In this document: positions 47,531 through 57,135 of the stretch, in pieces | How the letters are laid out: the number at the start of each line of letters is the position of its first letter | Numbering within the stretch: the stretch's first letter is position 1 | Assembly (NCBI RefSeq): GCF_001557325.1 | Contig: NZ_LSJS01000047.1 | Span: forward strand, 1 to 63,722 | DNA from: Erythrobacter donghaensis | GTDB taxonomy: Bacteria; Pseudomonadota; Alphaproteobacteria; Sphingomonadales; Sphingomonadaceae | Reading direction: 5' to 3' | DNA length: 63,722 bases | Notes under the pieces: generated by a model | The model's input: the letters and a program-made list of their open reading frames with translations, nothing else | The model's database searches: none | Told to the model about the DNA's origin: nothing | Made by a program: the position numbers and the translations under genes

Positions 47531-48883
47531 GTGACCAATATGTCTTCGCCCCGTCGTCCGGCCCGCCTTGCGCGCCAATTCGCACTTGCCATGGCGCTTG
47601 CCGCCGGCACCGCCGTGCTCGCCGTTCCCGGTTTCGCCGATGCGGCCTATGCGCAAAAGAAGAAGAAGGGCGAGGAGGAAGCCGAAGCCGCCGGCAAGCC
47701 CGTCTACACCCCTGCCTTTGTCAAGGCCTACCAGCCACTCGACGCCAAGCTCAAGGCGCCCGGTGCCAGCATCGCTGCCTTGAAGCCCGAGATCGACGCG
47801 CTCGTTCCGCTCGCGGTCACCCCGGACGACAAGCTCGCGCTCGGCGGCATGCTGTTCAACGCCGGGATCACCGGCAAGGACCTTGCGCTTCAGCTTCAGG
47901 GCGCCGAGACAATGCTGGCAAGCGGCAAGACCAAGCCGGAGGACACCGGCCGCTACAATGTGGTAGCCTTCCAGATCGCCAATGATCTGAAGCAGTATGA
48001 CAAGGCGCGCAGCTATCTCCAGAAGGCGATCGACCTCAATTACAGCGGACCGAACGTTACGGTCGCCGACCTGCAGATGAACATGGCCGAGCTCTACTTC
48101 ATCGAAGGGCGCAACGAGGAAGGCCTCACCTATCTGAGCCAGGTGATCGCCCAGAGGAAGGCCGCTGGTCAGCCGGTCGACGCCAAACTCTACCGCCGCG
48201 GGGTGTCGGTCTCCTACCAGAACGAGATCGTGCCGCAGATCTATGAATTCGTCGAGCAATGGGTGGCCGACTACCCGACGCCCGAGAACTGGCGCGATGC
48301 GGTAAACCTGACGCGCAACCTCAACGATTTCGATGGCCCTGTGCTGCTCGATCTGCTGCGGCTCGGCAAGAAGGTCGGGACGCTCAAGGAGAAGAACGAC
48401 TACATCTTCTACGTCGAATCCGCCGATCCCCGCCGCCTGCCGCAGGAAGTCGTGTCGGTCATCGATGACGCCTATGCCACGGGCGTGATCCCCAAGGGCA
48501 GCGACAGCTGGATCGAGGAGCAGTACAAGTCCGCAAATGGCCTGATTGCCGCCGACAAGGCCGCGCTTTCCGGGCTCGAGCGCGACGCCAACGCACCGAC
48601 CGCCAAGCTGCGGACCGTCATGGCTGCGGGCGACACGTTCCTGAGCTATGGCGAATATGCCAAGGCTGCGGCTTTCTACGAGAAGAGCCTGACGCTGGCC
48701 GACGCCGACCGCGACACGTCGCTGACCCGCCTCGGCATCGCGCAAATCGGTGCGGGGAACGTCGATGCAGCGATTGCGACGTTCAAGCAGGTATCGGGCC
48801 AGCGCGCGCCGATCGCACGGCTGTGGAGCGCCTATGCCGAACAGCAAACAAAGCCGGCGATGGCTGCCGCGACCGGCAGCTGA
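47531..48883 (+). CDS. Exported TPR-repeat protein
   Basis: 450 residues. The N-terminus (ARQFALAMALAAGTAVLAVP, ending AYAQ-KKKKGEEE) is a Sec signal peptide, so the mature protein is probably periplasmic. Helical hairpins of the TPR kind recur: KQYDKARSYLQKAIDLNYSG, ELYFIEGRNEEGLTYLSQVI, YGEYAKAAAFYEKSLTLADA and GNVDAAIATFKQVSG. No enzyme motif is present; a scaffold or secretion role is likely. The start is GTG 47531, five bases after GGAGG; ATG 47540 is an alternative. A strong terminator follows at 48911. Confidence 0.83.
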   Translation: MTNMSSPRRPARLARQFALAMALAAGTAVLAVPGFADAAYAQKKKKGEEEAEAAGKPVYTPAFVKAYQPLDAKLKAPGASIAALKPEIDALVPLAVTPDDKLALGGMLFNAGITGKDLALQLQGAETMLASGKTKPEDTGRYNVVAFQIANDLKQYDKARSYLQKAIDLNYSGPNVTVADLQMNMAELYFIEGRNEEGLTYLSQVIAQRKAAGQPVDAKLYRRGVSVSYQNEIVPQIYEFVEQWVADYPTPENWRDAVNLTRNLNDFDGPVLLDLLRLGKKVGTLKEKNDYIFYVESADPRRLPQEVVSVIDDAYATGVIPKGSDSWIEEQYKSANGLIAADKAALSGLERDANAPTAKLRTVMAAGDTFLSYGEYAKAAAFYEKSLTLADADRDTSLTRLGIAQIGAGNVDAAIATFKQVSGQRAPIARLWSAYAEQQTKPAMAAATGS

Positions 48884-48910
48884 TCGGCCCGACCGGTCGT
48901 GAATACAGGC

Positions 48911-48953
48911 AAGAGCGCCGGGCGGACCACCGCTCCGGCGCTCTTTCCTTTTG
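48911..48953 (+). terminator. Intrinsic terminator after the TPR gene
   Basis: Stem AAGAGCGCCGG/CCGGCGCTCTT with an inner GCGG-acca-CCGC stem, followed by TTCCTTTT. It lies between convergent genes and points on the plus strand; the opposite strand has only A-rich flank on one side. Confidence 0.88.
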
Positions 48954-48957
48954 CGCG

Positions 48958-49668
48958 CTACCTTAGGCGCTTCACGTAAAGCTGGCTGTCGCGCCGCTCG
49001 ACCTTGAAGTTGTCGAGCGAGGCGAACAGGTCGGAGAGGCGCTTGAAGCCGTAGTTGCGCACGTCGAAGCTCGACCGGTTGCCCGCGATCTGCCCGACCT
49101 GCTGGAGCAAGGCGTAGCCTTCGTCGTCGCGCTTGGCCTCGCGGTAGGCGGCAAGGATCAGCTCCTGCAGATCGCCCACCACCGGCTTGCTGTGCGTCGG
49201 CGTGCCCGGCGCCTCGTCGCGATTGCTGGCGATCAGCTCGTCGATGTAGAGGAACCGGGTGCACACCGCCTGGAATGCCTCGGGCGTCTTCTTCTCGCCG
49301 AAGCCGTAAACCAGAATGCCGTCCTGCCGCAGCCGGGTGACCAGCGGGGTGAAGTCGCTGTCCGAGGTCATGATCCCGAAGCCGTCGACCTTGCCTTGGT
49401 AAAGGAGGTCGATGGCGTCGATCGTCATGGCCATGTCGGTCGCGTTCTTGCCCTTGGAGATGTCGAACTGCTGCTGCGGGCGGATGCCGAACTTGTTGGT
49501 GATCCTGTCCCACTTGGCGAGGTTGTCCTTGGCGAAGTTGCCATAGGCCCGGCGGATGTTGACCTGGCCGAGCTCGGCCATGACGGTCAGCACCGGATCG
49601 ATCGCCTGCGGGCTGGTGTTGTCCGCATCGATCAGGAGGGCGATGTTTCTGAGGGTTGTGTCCGACAT
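48958..49668 (-). CDS. NYN-domain protein with C-terminal LOTUS-like domain
   Basis: 236 residues. The NYN/LabA nuclease fold has the expected acids: IALLIDADNTSPQAIDPVL, KGKNATDMAMTIDAIDLLY and GFGIMTSDSDFTPLVTRL. The C-terminal ~75 residues (DLQELILAAYREA, EGYALLQQVGQIAG, FDVRNYGFKRLSDLFASLDN, FKVERRDSQLYVKRL) match the OST-HTH/LOTUS pattern found in RNA-binding proteins. Together this suggests an RNA-processing nuclease; target unknown. Related proteins occur widely in bacteria without known function. Transcribed toward the TPR gene terminator. Confidence 0.88.
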   Translation of the reverse strand: MSDTTLRNIALLIDADNTSPQAIDPVLTVMAELGQVNIRRAYGNFAKDNLAKWDRITNKFGIRPQQQFDISKGKNATDMAMTIDAIDLLYQGKVDGFGIMTSDSDFTPLVTRLRQDGILVYGFGEKKTPEAFQAVCTRFLYIDELIASNRDEAPGTPTHSKPVVGDLQELILAAYREAKRDDEGYALLQQVGQIAGNRSSFDVRNYGFKRLSDLFASLDNFKVERRDSQLYVKRLR

Positions 49669-49750
49669 TGCGCCGCTATGCAGTCCTCCCGCATTCTTCG
49701 CAAGAATGGCAGGGGCCGCTCGGCTTGCGGGACGCCGCGCGCGCGCCTAA

Positions 49751-50719
49751 ATGGCCCTCATGAACGACATCTCCAGTCCGCCGCAGCCGACCCCTGCCGA
49801 AGAGCGGCCCGCCCGCCAGCGCAAGCCCGACTGGATCCGAGTGCGCGCGCCGGTGAGCGAGGGCTACAACGAGACACGCCGGTTGATGCGCGAACTCAAT
49901 CTCCACACCGTGTGCGAGGAAGCGGCCTGCCCCAATATCGGCGAGTGCTGGACCAAGAAGCACGCCACGGTGATGATCCTCGGCGATGTCTGCACGCGGG
50001 CCTGCGCCTTCTGCAACGTCAAGACCGGGATGCCCAAGGCGGTCGATCCCTTCGAGCCCGAGAACACCGCCATCGCCGCAGCCAAGATGGGGCTCGAACA
50101 CATCGTCATCACCAGCGTCGACCGTGACGACCTGCCCGATGGCGGCGCGAGCCAGTTCGTCAAGGTGATCGAGGCACTGCGGCGCACCACCCCGAACACC
50201 ACCATCGAGATCCTAACCCCCGATTTCCGCGGCAAGATGCGCCGCGCGGTCGAGATGATCTGCGAAGCGGGGCCGGACGTCTACAACCACAATCTCGAGA
50301 CCGTCCCCCGGCTCTATCCCACGATCCGCCCCGGCGCGCGTTATTATGCCTCGCTGCGGCTGCTCGAGGAGGTCAAGGCGCACAATCCGCTGATCTTCAC
50401 CAAGTCGGGCATCATGCTGGGCCTCGGCGAACAGCGCCTCGAGGTGCACCAGGTGATGGACGACATGCGCAGCGCCGAGGTCGATTTCATCACCATGGGG
50501 CAATACCTTCAGCCCACGCCCAAGCACGCCAAGGTCGAGGAGTTCGTCACGCCAAAGGCCTTCGCGGCCTATGGCGCCATCGCCCGGGCCAAGGGCTTCC
50601 TGCAGGTCGCATCCTCGCCGCTCACCCGTTCGAGCTACCATGCTGGGGACGATTTCGCGAAGATGCGCGCCGCACGCGAGGAGAAGCTCGCGCGGGCCGG
50701 AGCCAAGGCGCAGCTCTAG
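49751..50719 (+). CDS. lipA: Lipoyl synthase
   Basis: A radical-SAM enzyme that inserts two sulfurs into octanoyl groups on E2 and GcvH. The auxiliary cluster is [12 protein letters not shown] and the radical-SAM cluster is CTRACAFC, with [15 protein letters not shown] and the C-terminal [12 protein letters not shown] carrying the serine that binds the auxiliary cluster. 322 residues from ATG 49751; ATG 49760 is possible. It follows the NYN gene divergently and its stop overlaps the ratA start by one base. Its product serves the lipoyl domains such as the one on PdhB. Confidence 0.97.
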   Translation: MALMNDISSPPQPTPAEERPARQRKPDWIRVRAPVSEGYNETRRLMRELNLHTVCEEAACPNIGECWTKKHATVMILGDVCTRACAFCNVKTGMPKAVDPFEPENTAIAAAKMGLEHIVITSVDRDDLPDGGASQFVKVIEALRRTTPNTTIEILTPDFRGKMRRAVEMICEAGPDVYNHNLETVPRLYPTIRPGARYYASLRLLEEVKAHNPLIFTKSGIMLGLGEQRLEVHQVMDDMRSAEVDFITMGQYLQPTPKHAKVEEFVTPKAFAAYGAIARAKGFLQVASSPLTRSSYHAGDDFAKMRAAREEKLARAGAKAQL

Positions 50720-51180
50720 TGCCCGGCATCCGCGAAACCCGCCGGCTGCCCTACAGCGCCCAGCAGATGTTCGATCTGGTGGCGGACGTCGCGCGCTACC
50801 CCGAGTTCCTGCCCTGGGTGATCGCCACCCGCGTGCGCTCGAACAGCGAGACCGAGATGGTCGCGGACATGGTGGTGGGCTTCAAGGCGATCCGCGAGAG
50901 CTTCACCAGCCGCGTCGCCAAGACGAGGCCCAGCGAGATCGACGTCCACTATCTCGACGGGCCCTTGAGCGACCTCGACAATGTCTGGACCTTCCGTGCC
51001 GTCGACGAGCACACCTGCGAGATCGACTTCCTCGTCGACTTCACCTTCAAGAACCGCCTGTTCGAGCGGATCGCGGGACAGTATTTCGACAAGGCCTTCA
51101 GGAAGATGGTCGCGGCCTTCGAGACCCGCGCCGCGGCACTCTACGGCAGCAGCAGCTCGAGCGCGCAAAGCGTCGCCTGA
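50719..51180 (+). CDS. RatA/Coq10-family START-domain protein
   Basis: A 153-residue SRPBCC-fold protein. The opening MPGIRETRRLPYSAQQMFDL, then VARYPEFLPWV and the C-terminal LFERIAGQYFDKAFRKMVAAFETRA, are characteristic of the Coq10/RatA family, which binds ubiquinone in eukaryotes and was described as a toxin (RatA) in E. coli. Start is GTG 50719, overlapping the lipA stop by one base; lipA-ratA is conserved in Alphaproteobacteria. No antitoxin partner is adjacent, so the quinone-related role is more plausible. It overlaps the convergent cinA-like gene by 40 bases. Confidence 0.9.
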   Translation: MPGIRETRRLPYSAQQMFDLVADVARYPEFLPWVIATRVRSNSETEMVADMVVGFKAIRESFTSRVAKTRPSEIDVHYLDGPLSDLDNVWTFRAVDEHTCEIDFLVDFTFKNRLFERIAGQYFDKAFRKMVAAFETRAAALYGSSSSSAQSVA

Positions 51181-51653
51181 CGGCGGATTTCGGCGCGCCC
51201 GCCGGGGCCCTCGCCGCCGTCGAAGAACCTGAGCTCCCCCTCCGGCTCACCGGTCGCGCCGCGCACCACGCGGGCGAAGACGACCGTGCCGACCGGCTTG
51301 TGCAACGTGCCGCCGCCGGGGCCCGCAACGCCGCTGATCGCCACCGCCACATCCGCCTTCGAGCGGTCCAGCGCACCCTTGGCCATCGCCCAGGCGCAAG
51401 CGATCGAGACCGCGCCGAAGGTCTCGATGATGTCGCTCGGCACCCCGAGCATCTCCATCTTGGCTTCGTTCGAATAGGTCACGAAGCCGCGGTCGAGCAC
51501 CGCCGAGGAGCCCGCGATCTCGGTGATCGCGCCGGCTACCAGCCCGCCTGTGCAGCTTTCGGCGGTGGCGATCATGCGTTCCGCCGCGGCGTTCTCGGAC
51601 ACCACCCGCGCGGCGAGCGCGGCGATGTCCTCGGGGAGGAGCGAGAGAGTCAC
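51141..51653 (-). CDS. CinA-family nicotinamide-nucleotide amidase
   Basis: A 170-residue stand-alone CinA C-terminal domain that converts NMN to nicotinate mononucleotide in NAD salvage. The diagnostic serine-lysine segment TAESCTGGLVAGAITEIAGSS is near residue 30, followed by ISGVAGPGGGTLHKPVGTV. The N-terminal molybdopterin-like domain of full CinA is absent, as in many Proteobacteria (PncC). The start is GTG 51653. It lies nine bases after the small secreted protein, overlaps ratA by 40 bases at the 3' end, and belongs to the ispDF run. Confidence 0.92.
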   Translation of the reverse strand: MTLSLLPEDIAALAARVVSENAAAERMIATAESCTGGLVAGAITEIAGSSAVLDRGFVTYSNEAKMEMLGVPSDIIETFGAVSIACAWAMAKGALDRSKADVAVAISGVAGPGGGTLHKPVGTVVFARVVRGATGEPEGELRFFDGGEGPGGRAEIRRQATLCALELLLP

Positions 51654-51661
51654 GGGGCGGC

Positions 51662-52216
51662 CTACCGGCTCTTCGGGGCAGCGCCGCAGAGGGGCGGGTT
51701 CTTGACGTCCGTGAGCTCGACGACGAAGGCGACCAGCCCGCCGAGGTTCTCGCCCGGCAGCGGGCTCAACAATTCGACCCCGCGCTCGATCTTGCCGCAG
51801 CTCGCGGGCTTGATCTCGCCCGCGATCATCTGGCCGACGAGGGCATCGACGAAGGGGCGTAGCGCCTCTTCGGGGAGCGTCGACACTGCGGCCGCGATGT
51901 CGGTGTCCTGGCCGCTCTTGCCTGCACCGCCCTGGTCCATGAAGGTCTTGAGAAAGCGGAAGGCGCCCGGCCAGGCCTTGTCCTGCCCGTCGCGGAAGGT
52001 GGCGACCCAGGCGTCGCCCTCGCGCGCGATGAAGCCGTCGGCGGCGAAGCGGTTGCCGCAGGCGGTGCGCGCGGCGTCATAGGCCACGGGCATGACATAG
52101 ACGACCGCGTCGGCAAGGTCGGCAGGCTCGACGCAGGCCTGCCGCTGCGCCTGCGCGGCGGTGGCCGAGGCGAGCGCGGTGAGGGCAAGGGCCGGGGCGA
52201 TCACGGAGCGGGTCAT
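51662..52216 (-). CDS. Small secreted protein with four cysteines
   Basis: 184 residues. The first ~22 (MTRSVIAPALALTALASATA ending AQAQ) form a signal peptide, so the protein is likely periplasmic. The mature part has no family match I can name. Four cysteines (QACVEP, TACGNR, ASCGKI, PLCGAA) could form two disulfides. GAGGAG six bases upstream supports ATG 52216; the longer frame across ispDF is not real. It lies between ispDF and the cinA-like gene in one direction with short gaps, so it is probably cotranscribed. Confidence 0.75.
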   Translation of the reverse strand: MTRSVIAPALALTALASATAAQAQRQACVEPADLADAVVYVMPVAYDAARTACGNRFAADGFIAREGDAWVATFRDGQDKAWPGAFRFLKTFMDQGGAGKSGQDTDIAAAVSTLPEEALRPFVDALVGQMIAGEIKPASCGKIERGVELLSPLPGENLGGLVAFVVELTDVKNPPLCGAAPKSR

Positions 52217-52227
52217 GGCGGGTCTCC

Positions 52228-53400
52228 TCATGCGGTGCGGGTGACGAGTACGATGGCCTGTGCGGCGATGCCTTCGCCGCGGCCGGTGAAGCCGAGTCTC
52301 TCGGTGGTGGTGGCCTTGATGCTGACGGCGCTCTCGGCGAGCCCCATCAGGCGTGCGACCTCGGCGCGCATCGCGGGGCGGTGCGGGCCGATCTTGGGCG
52401 CCTCGCAGATCAGGGTCAGGTCGACATTGGCGACCGCGTATCCTGCGCCGCGGGCGAGGCTGACGGCGTGTTCGAGGAAGCGCCCCGAGCGCGCTCCGCG
52501 CCATTGCGGGTCGCTCGGCGGGAAGTGGGTGCCGATGTCCCCCTCGCCGACCGCGCCGAGCACCGCGTCGGTGATCGCATGGAGCGCGACGTCGGCGTCC
52601 GAGTGCCCGGCGAGCCCCTTGTCGTGCGGGATCAGCACCCCGCCGAGCCACAGCTCCTCGCCGGGCTCGAGGCGGTGGACATCGAAGCCCTGACCGATGC
52701 GGAAGGCGGGCCCGGATGCGGGGCTAGCGGAGTGGTCCATCAGGTCCTCGGCAAAGGTGATCTTCTTCAGGCGCTCGTCACCATCGACCAGCGCGACTGA
52801 ACGGCCGCTGGCCATGAGCACCTGCGCATCGTCGCCCGCATCCGGAGCGCCCGGCCATGCGCGGTGGGCGGCGAGGATCGCGGGGAAGCGGAAGGCCTGC
52901 GGGGTCTGGACGCGGCGCAGGCTCTCGCGCTGCGCCTTGCCGGTCATCACACCGCCGTCGCCCGCCACCGCGAGGCTGTCGACCACGGGCAGCACCGGGA
53001 TCGCGCCGGGGTGCTCGTCCAGCGCCGCCAGCAGCCGGGCGATCACCGCGCGGGGGAGGTCGGGGCGGGCGGCATCGTGGATCAGGACGCGCTCGGGGCC
53101 GTCACCCGCCAAGGCCTCGAGCCCGGCGCGCACCGACTCCTGCCGGGTCGCGCCGCCGTGGACGAAGCGCAGACCTTCAAGCCCTTCGAGCGCCGCTCTT
53201 GCGCCCTCTTCGGCCTCGGGGCTTACCACCGTTACGATCACATCCGCACCCGCGAGTGCAAGGGCCTCGATCGACCAGCGGATGATGGGTTTCCCCTTTA
53301 ACACCCTGTATTGTTTAGGAATATCGCCACCTACGCGCAGACCCTTGCCCGCGGCTACCACAATCGCGGCAAACGGGGGGAGGGGGGCGTCGGGGTCCAT
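52228..53400 (-). CDS. ispDF: Bifunctional IspD/IspF of the MEP pathway
   Basis: A fusion of MEP cytidylyltransferase and MECDP synthase, two non-consecutive steps of isoprenoid synthesis. The IspD half (about 1-230) has VVAAGKGLRVGGDIPKQY, FVHGGATRQESV, VLIHDAARPDLPR and RRVQTPQAFRF. The IspF half (about 233-390) has RIGQGFDVHRLEPGE, GLAGHSDADVALHAITDA, IGTHFPPSDPQWRG and SIKATTTERLGFTGRGEG. 390 residues; the fusion is a known alphaproteobacterial form. It is divergent from dusB with a 79-base gap. Confidence 0.97.
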   Translation of the reverse strand: MDPDAPLPPFAAIVVAAGKGLRVGGDIPKQYRVLKGKPIIRWSIEALALAGADVIVTVVSPEAEEGARAALEGLEGLRFVHGGATRQESVRAGLEALAGDGPERVLIHDAARPDLPRAVIARLLAALDEHPGAIPVLPVVDSLAVAGDGGVMTGKAQRESLRRVQTPQAFRFPAILAAHRAWPGAPDAGDDAQVLMASGRSVALVDGDERLKKITFAEDLMDHSASPASGPAFRIGQGFDVHRLEPGEELWLGGVLIPHDKGLAGHSDADVALHAITDAVLGAVGEGDIGTHFPPSDPQWRGARSGRFLEHAVSLARGAGYAVANVDLTLICEAPKIGPHRPAMRAEVARLMGLAESAVSIKATTTERLGFTGRGEGIAAQAIVLVTRTA

Positions 53401-53479
53401 CGCGGCCTTCGCTTAGGCACTGGACGCGCTTTCGGCAATCCACTATGCGCCTGCCCATATTTTAGGCACCACCTGCAAG

Positions 53480-54496
53480 ATGACCCCGCTCCCCCCTCCG
53501 CCGGCCCTCAAGCCGATCGCCATCGGCCCCGTCACGGTCGCCGAGCCGGTGATTCTCGCGCCGATGACCGGCGTCACCGACATGCCGTTCCGCACGCTGG
53601 TGCGCCGCTACGGCTCGGGCCTCAACGTCACCGAGATGGTCGCGAGCGAGGCGGCGATCCGCGAGACCCGCGTCAGCACGCAGAAAACCGCGTGGGACCG
53701 GATCGAGGAGCCGGTCTCGATGCAGCTGGTCGGCTGCGACCCTGCCAGCATGGCCGAGGCCGCCAAGATCCAGGAAGGCAACGGCGCGGCGATCATCGAC
53801 ATCAACTTCGGCTGCCCCGTCCGCAAGGTCGTCGGCCAGTTCGCCGGCTCGGCGCTGATGCGCGAGGTGCCGCTCGCGGTGCGGCTGATGGAGGCGACCG
53901 TCAAGGCGGTGAAGGTGCCGGTCACGGTCAAGATGCGCATGGGCTGGGATCACCAGAGCCTCAACGCACCCGAACTCGCCCGCATTGCCGAGGATCTCGG
54001 CGTGCAGATGATCACGGTCCACGGCCGCACCCGCAACCAGATGTACAAGGGGAGCGCCGACTGGGCCTTCATCCGCCGCGTCAAGGAAGCGGTCAACATC
54101 CCCGTCATCGTCAATGGCGACATCTGCACCATCGAAGACGCCGCCAAGGCGATGGAGCAATCGGGCGCCGACGGGTTGATGATCGGGCGCGGTGCCTATG
54201 GCAAGCCGTGGCTGCTCGGCCAGGTGATGCATTGGTGGCGCACCGGCGAGGCGCGCCACACGCCCGGAATGAACGAGCAATATGCCCTCGTCGTCGAGCA
54301 CTACGACCGGATGCTCGATCACTACGGCCGCGAGACGGGCGTGAAGATGGCGAGGAAGCACCTCGGGTGGTACACCAAGGGCCTCCACGGCTCGGCCGAG
54401 TTCCGCAACCGGGTCAACTTCATCGACGATGCCGCCACGGTGCTCTCCGAGATCGAGCGCTTCTATGCGCCCTTCCTGATGCAGCAGGCCGCCTGA
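53480..54496 (+). CDS. dusB: tRNA-dihydrouridine synthase B
   Basis: An FMN enzyme that reduces uridine 17 in tRNA D loops. Motifs: [81 protein letters not shown] and [10 protein letters not shown]. The 338-residue length and its place immediately before ntrB (the old name nifR3) follow the classic alphaproteobacterial order. The gap to ntrB is two bases, so the regulatory genes depend at least partly on its promoter. Confidence 0.95.
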   Translation: MTPLPPPPALKPIAIGPVTVAEPVILAPMTGVTDMPFRTLVRRYGSGLNVTEMVASEAAIRETRVSTQKTAWDRIEEPVSMQLVGCDPASMAEAAKIQEGNGAAIIDINFGCPVRKVVGQFAGSALMREVPLAVRLMEATVKAVKVPVTVKMRMGWDHQSLNAPELARIAEDLGVQMITVHGRTRNQMYKGSADWAFIRRVKEAVNIPVIVNGDICTIEDAAKAMEQSGADGLMIGRGAYGKPWLLGQVMHWWRTGEARHTPGMNEQYALVVEHYDRMLDHYGRETGVKMARKHLGWYTKGLHGSAEFRNRVNFIDDAATVLSEIERFYAPFLMQQAA

Positions 54497-54498
54497 AC

Positions 54499-55601
54499 GT
54501 GGCGAGCGTCCAGGCTGAACCGGACAGCACCGCGCCCCGCCCGGATGCGCGGGCGCAGCTGTCCGGGCTGATCTTCGCGCTGATCCTGATCGACGCCGAG
54601 GGCTGCATCGCCGAGGTCAATCACGCCGCCGAAGACCTGCTCGGCACCAGCGCGGTGCGCCTCATCGGTACGCGGCTGACCGAGCGCATCGGGCCGCTCG
54701 ATCCGCGGGTCGAGGCGCGGCTGCTCGCCAGCGAGGAAGCCCTGGTCGCGCGCGACCTGGCGATCCGCGTCGGCCCGCAGGAGATCCGCATCAACCTCAC
54801 CGCTTCGCCGCTGGGCGGCTACCCGGGTTGGCGGGTGGTGACGCTCTCGCAGATCGGCCATGACGATGCCGCCAACCCCGGCAATGGCGAGGCGATGCTG
54901 GGCGCCCCCGCGGTGCTGGCGCACGAGATCAAGAACCCGCTCGCAGCGATCCGCGGGGCGGGGCAGCTCGCGGCGCGCAAGCTGCCGCATGCCGACAAGA
55001 AGCTCGCCAAGATGATCACCGACGAGGTCGACCGCATCGCCCGGCTGATCGACCGGATGCAGCAACTGGGCAGCACCCGCACCGCCTCGGTCGATCCGTG
55101 CAACCCGCATGAGGCGATCCGCGCCGCGGTCGCGACCATGCGCGCGGCGGGCAGCGCGCTGGGCGAGATCGAGATCCGCGAGGAGTTCGACCCCTCGCTC
55201 CCCCCGGTGCTGGCGAACCGCGACGCGCTCGAACAGGTGCTGATCAACCTTGTCTCCAATGCCCGCGATGCGGCGCTGGCGGGGGCACCGAAGGGCGGGC
55301 TGGTCATCGTCCAGACGCGCTTCGTCAGCGGGCTTGCCTTCAGCGCGATCCGCAACGGGCGCGCGGTGCCGCTGCCGATCGAGATCACCGTCTCGGACAA
55401 TGGCCCGGGCATCGACCCGGCCTTGCGCGACCACGTGTTCGAGCCCTTCGTCTCGTCCAAGCCTTCGGGGCAGGGCCTCGGGCTGCCGCTGGTGAGGAAG
55501 CTGGTGCGCGACATGAACGGCAATGTCAGCCATGACCGCGACGCGCGCGCCGGGCTCACCAATTTCCGCCTGCACCTGCCGCAGGCACCGGACGCGGCCT
55601 G

Positions 55602-55602
<1 letters not shown>
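54499..55602 (+). CDS. ntrB: Nitrogen-regulation histidine kinase NtrB
   Basis: The soluble sensor that phosphorylates NtrC under nitrogen limitation, controlled by PII. A PAS domain (LSGLIFALILIDAEGCIAEV, about 15-120) leads to the H-box VLAHEIKNPLAAIRGAGQLA, the N-box VLINLVSNARDAALA, G1 VSDNGPGID and G2 GQGLGLPLVRKLV. All catalytic residues are present. The start is GTG 54499; the long upstream open frame is out-of-phase dusB shadow. It is coupled to ntrC by a one-base overlap. Length 367. Confidence 0.93.
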
Positions 55603-57041
<1,439 letters not shown>

Positions 57042-57135
57042 TCGGCGCGCGCGGGGCACGAAGCGTCGCACATCCGCAGGTTTTGCGCTGCGCGGTCTTG
57101 CAAATCGGCCACACCATTGTTGTAAAGCGGCAACG

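Noticed and set aside
50719..51180. RatA-like gene as a toxin of a toxin-antitoxin pair
   Set aside because: No RnfH-type partner is adjacent, and lipA linkage fits the housekeeping Coq10-like members.
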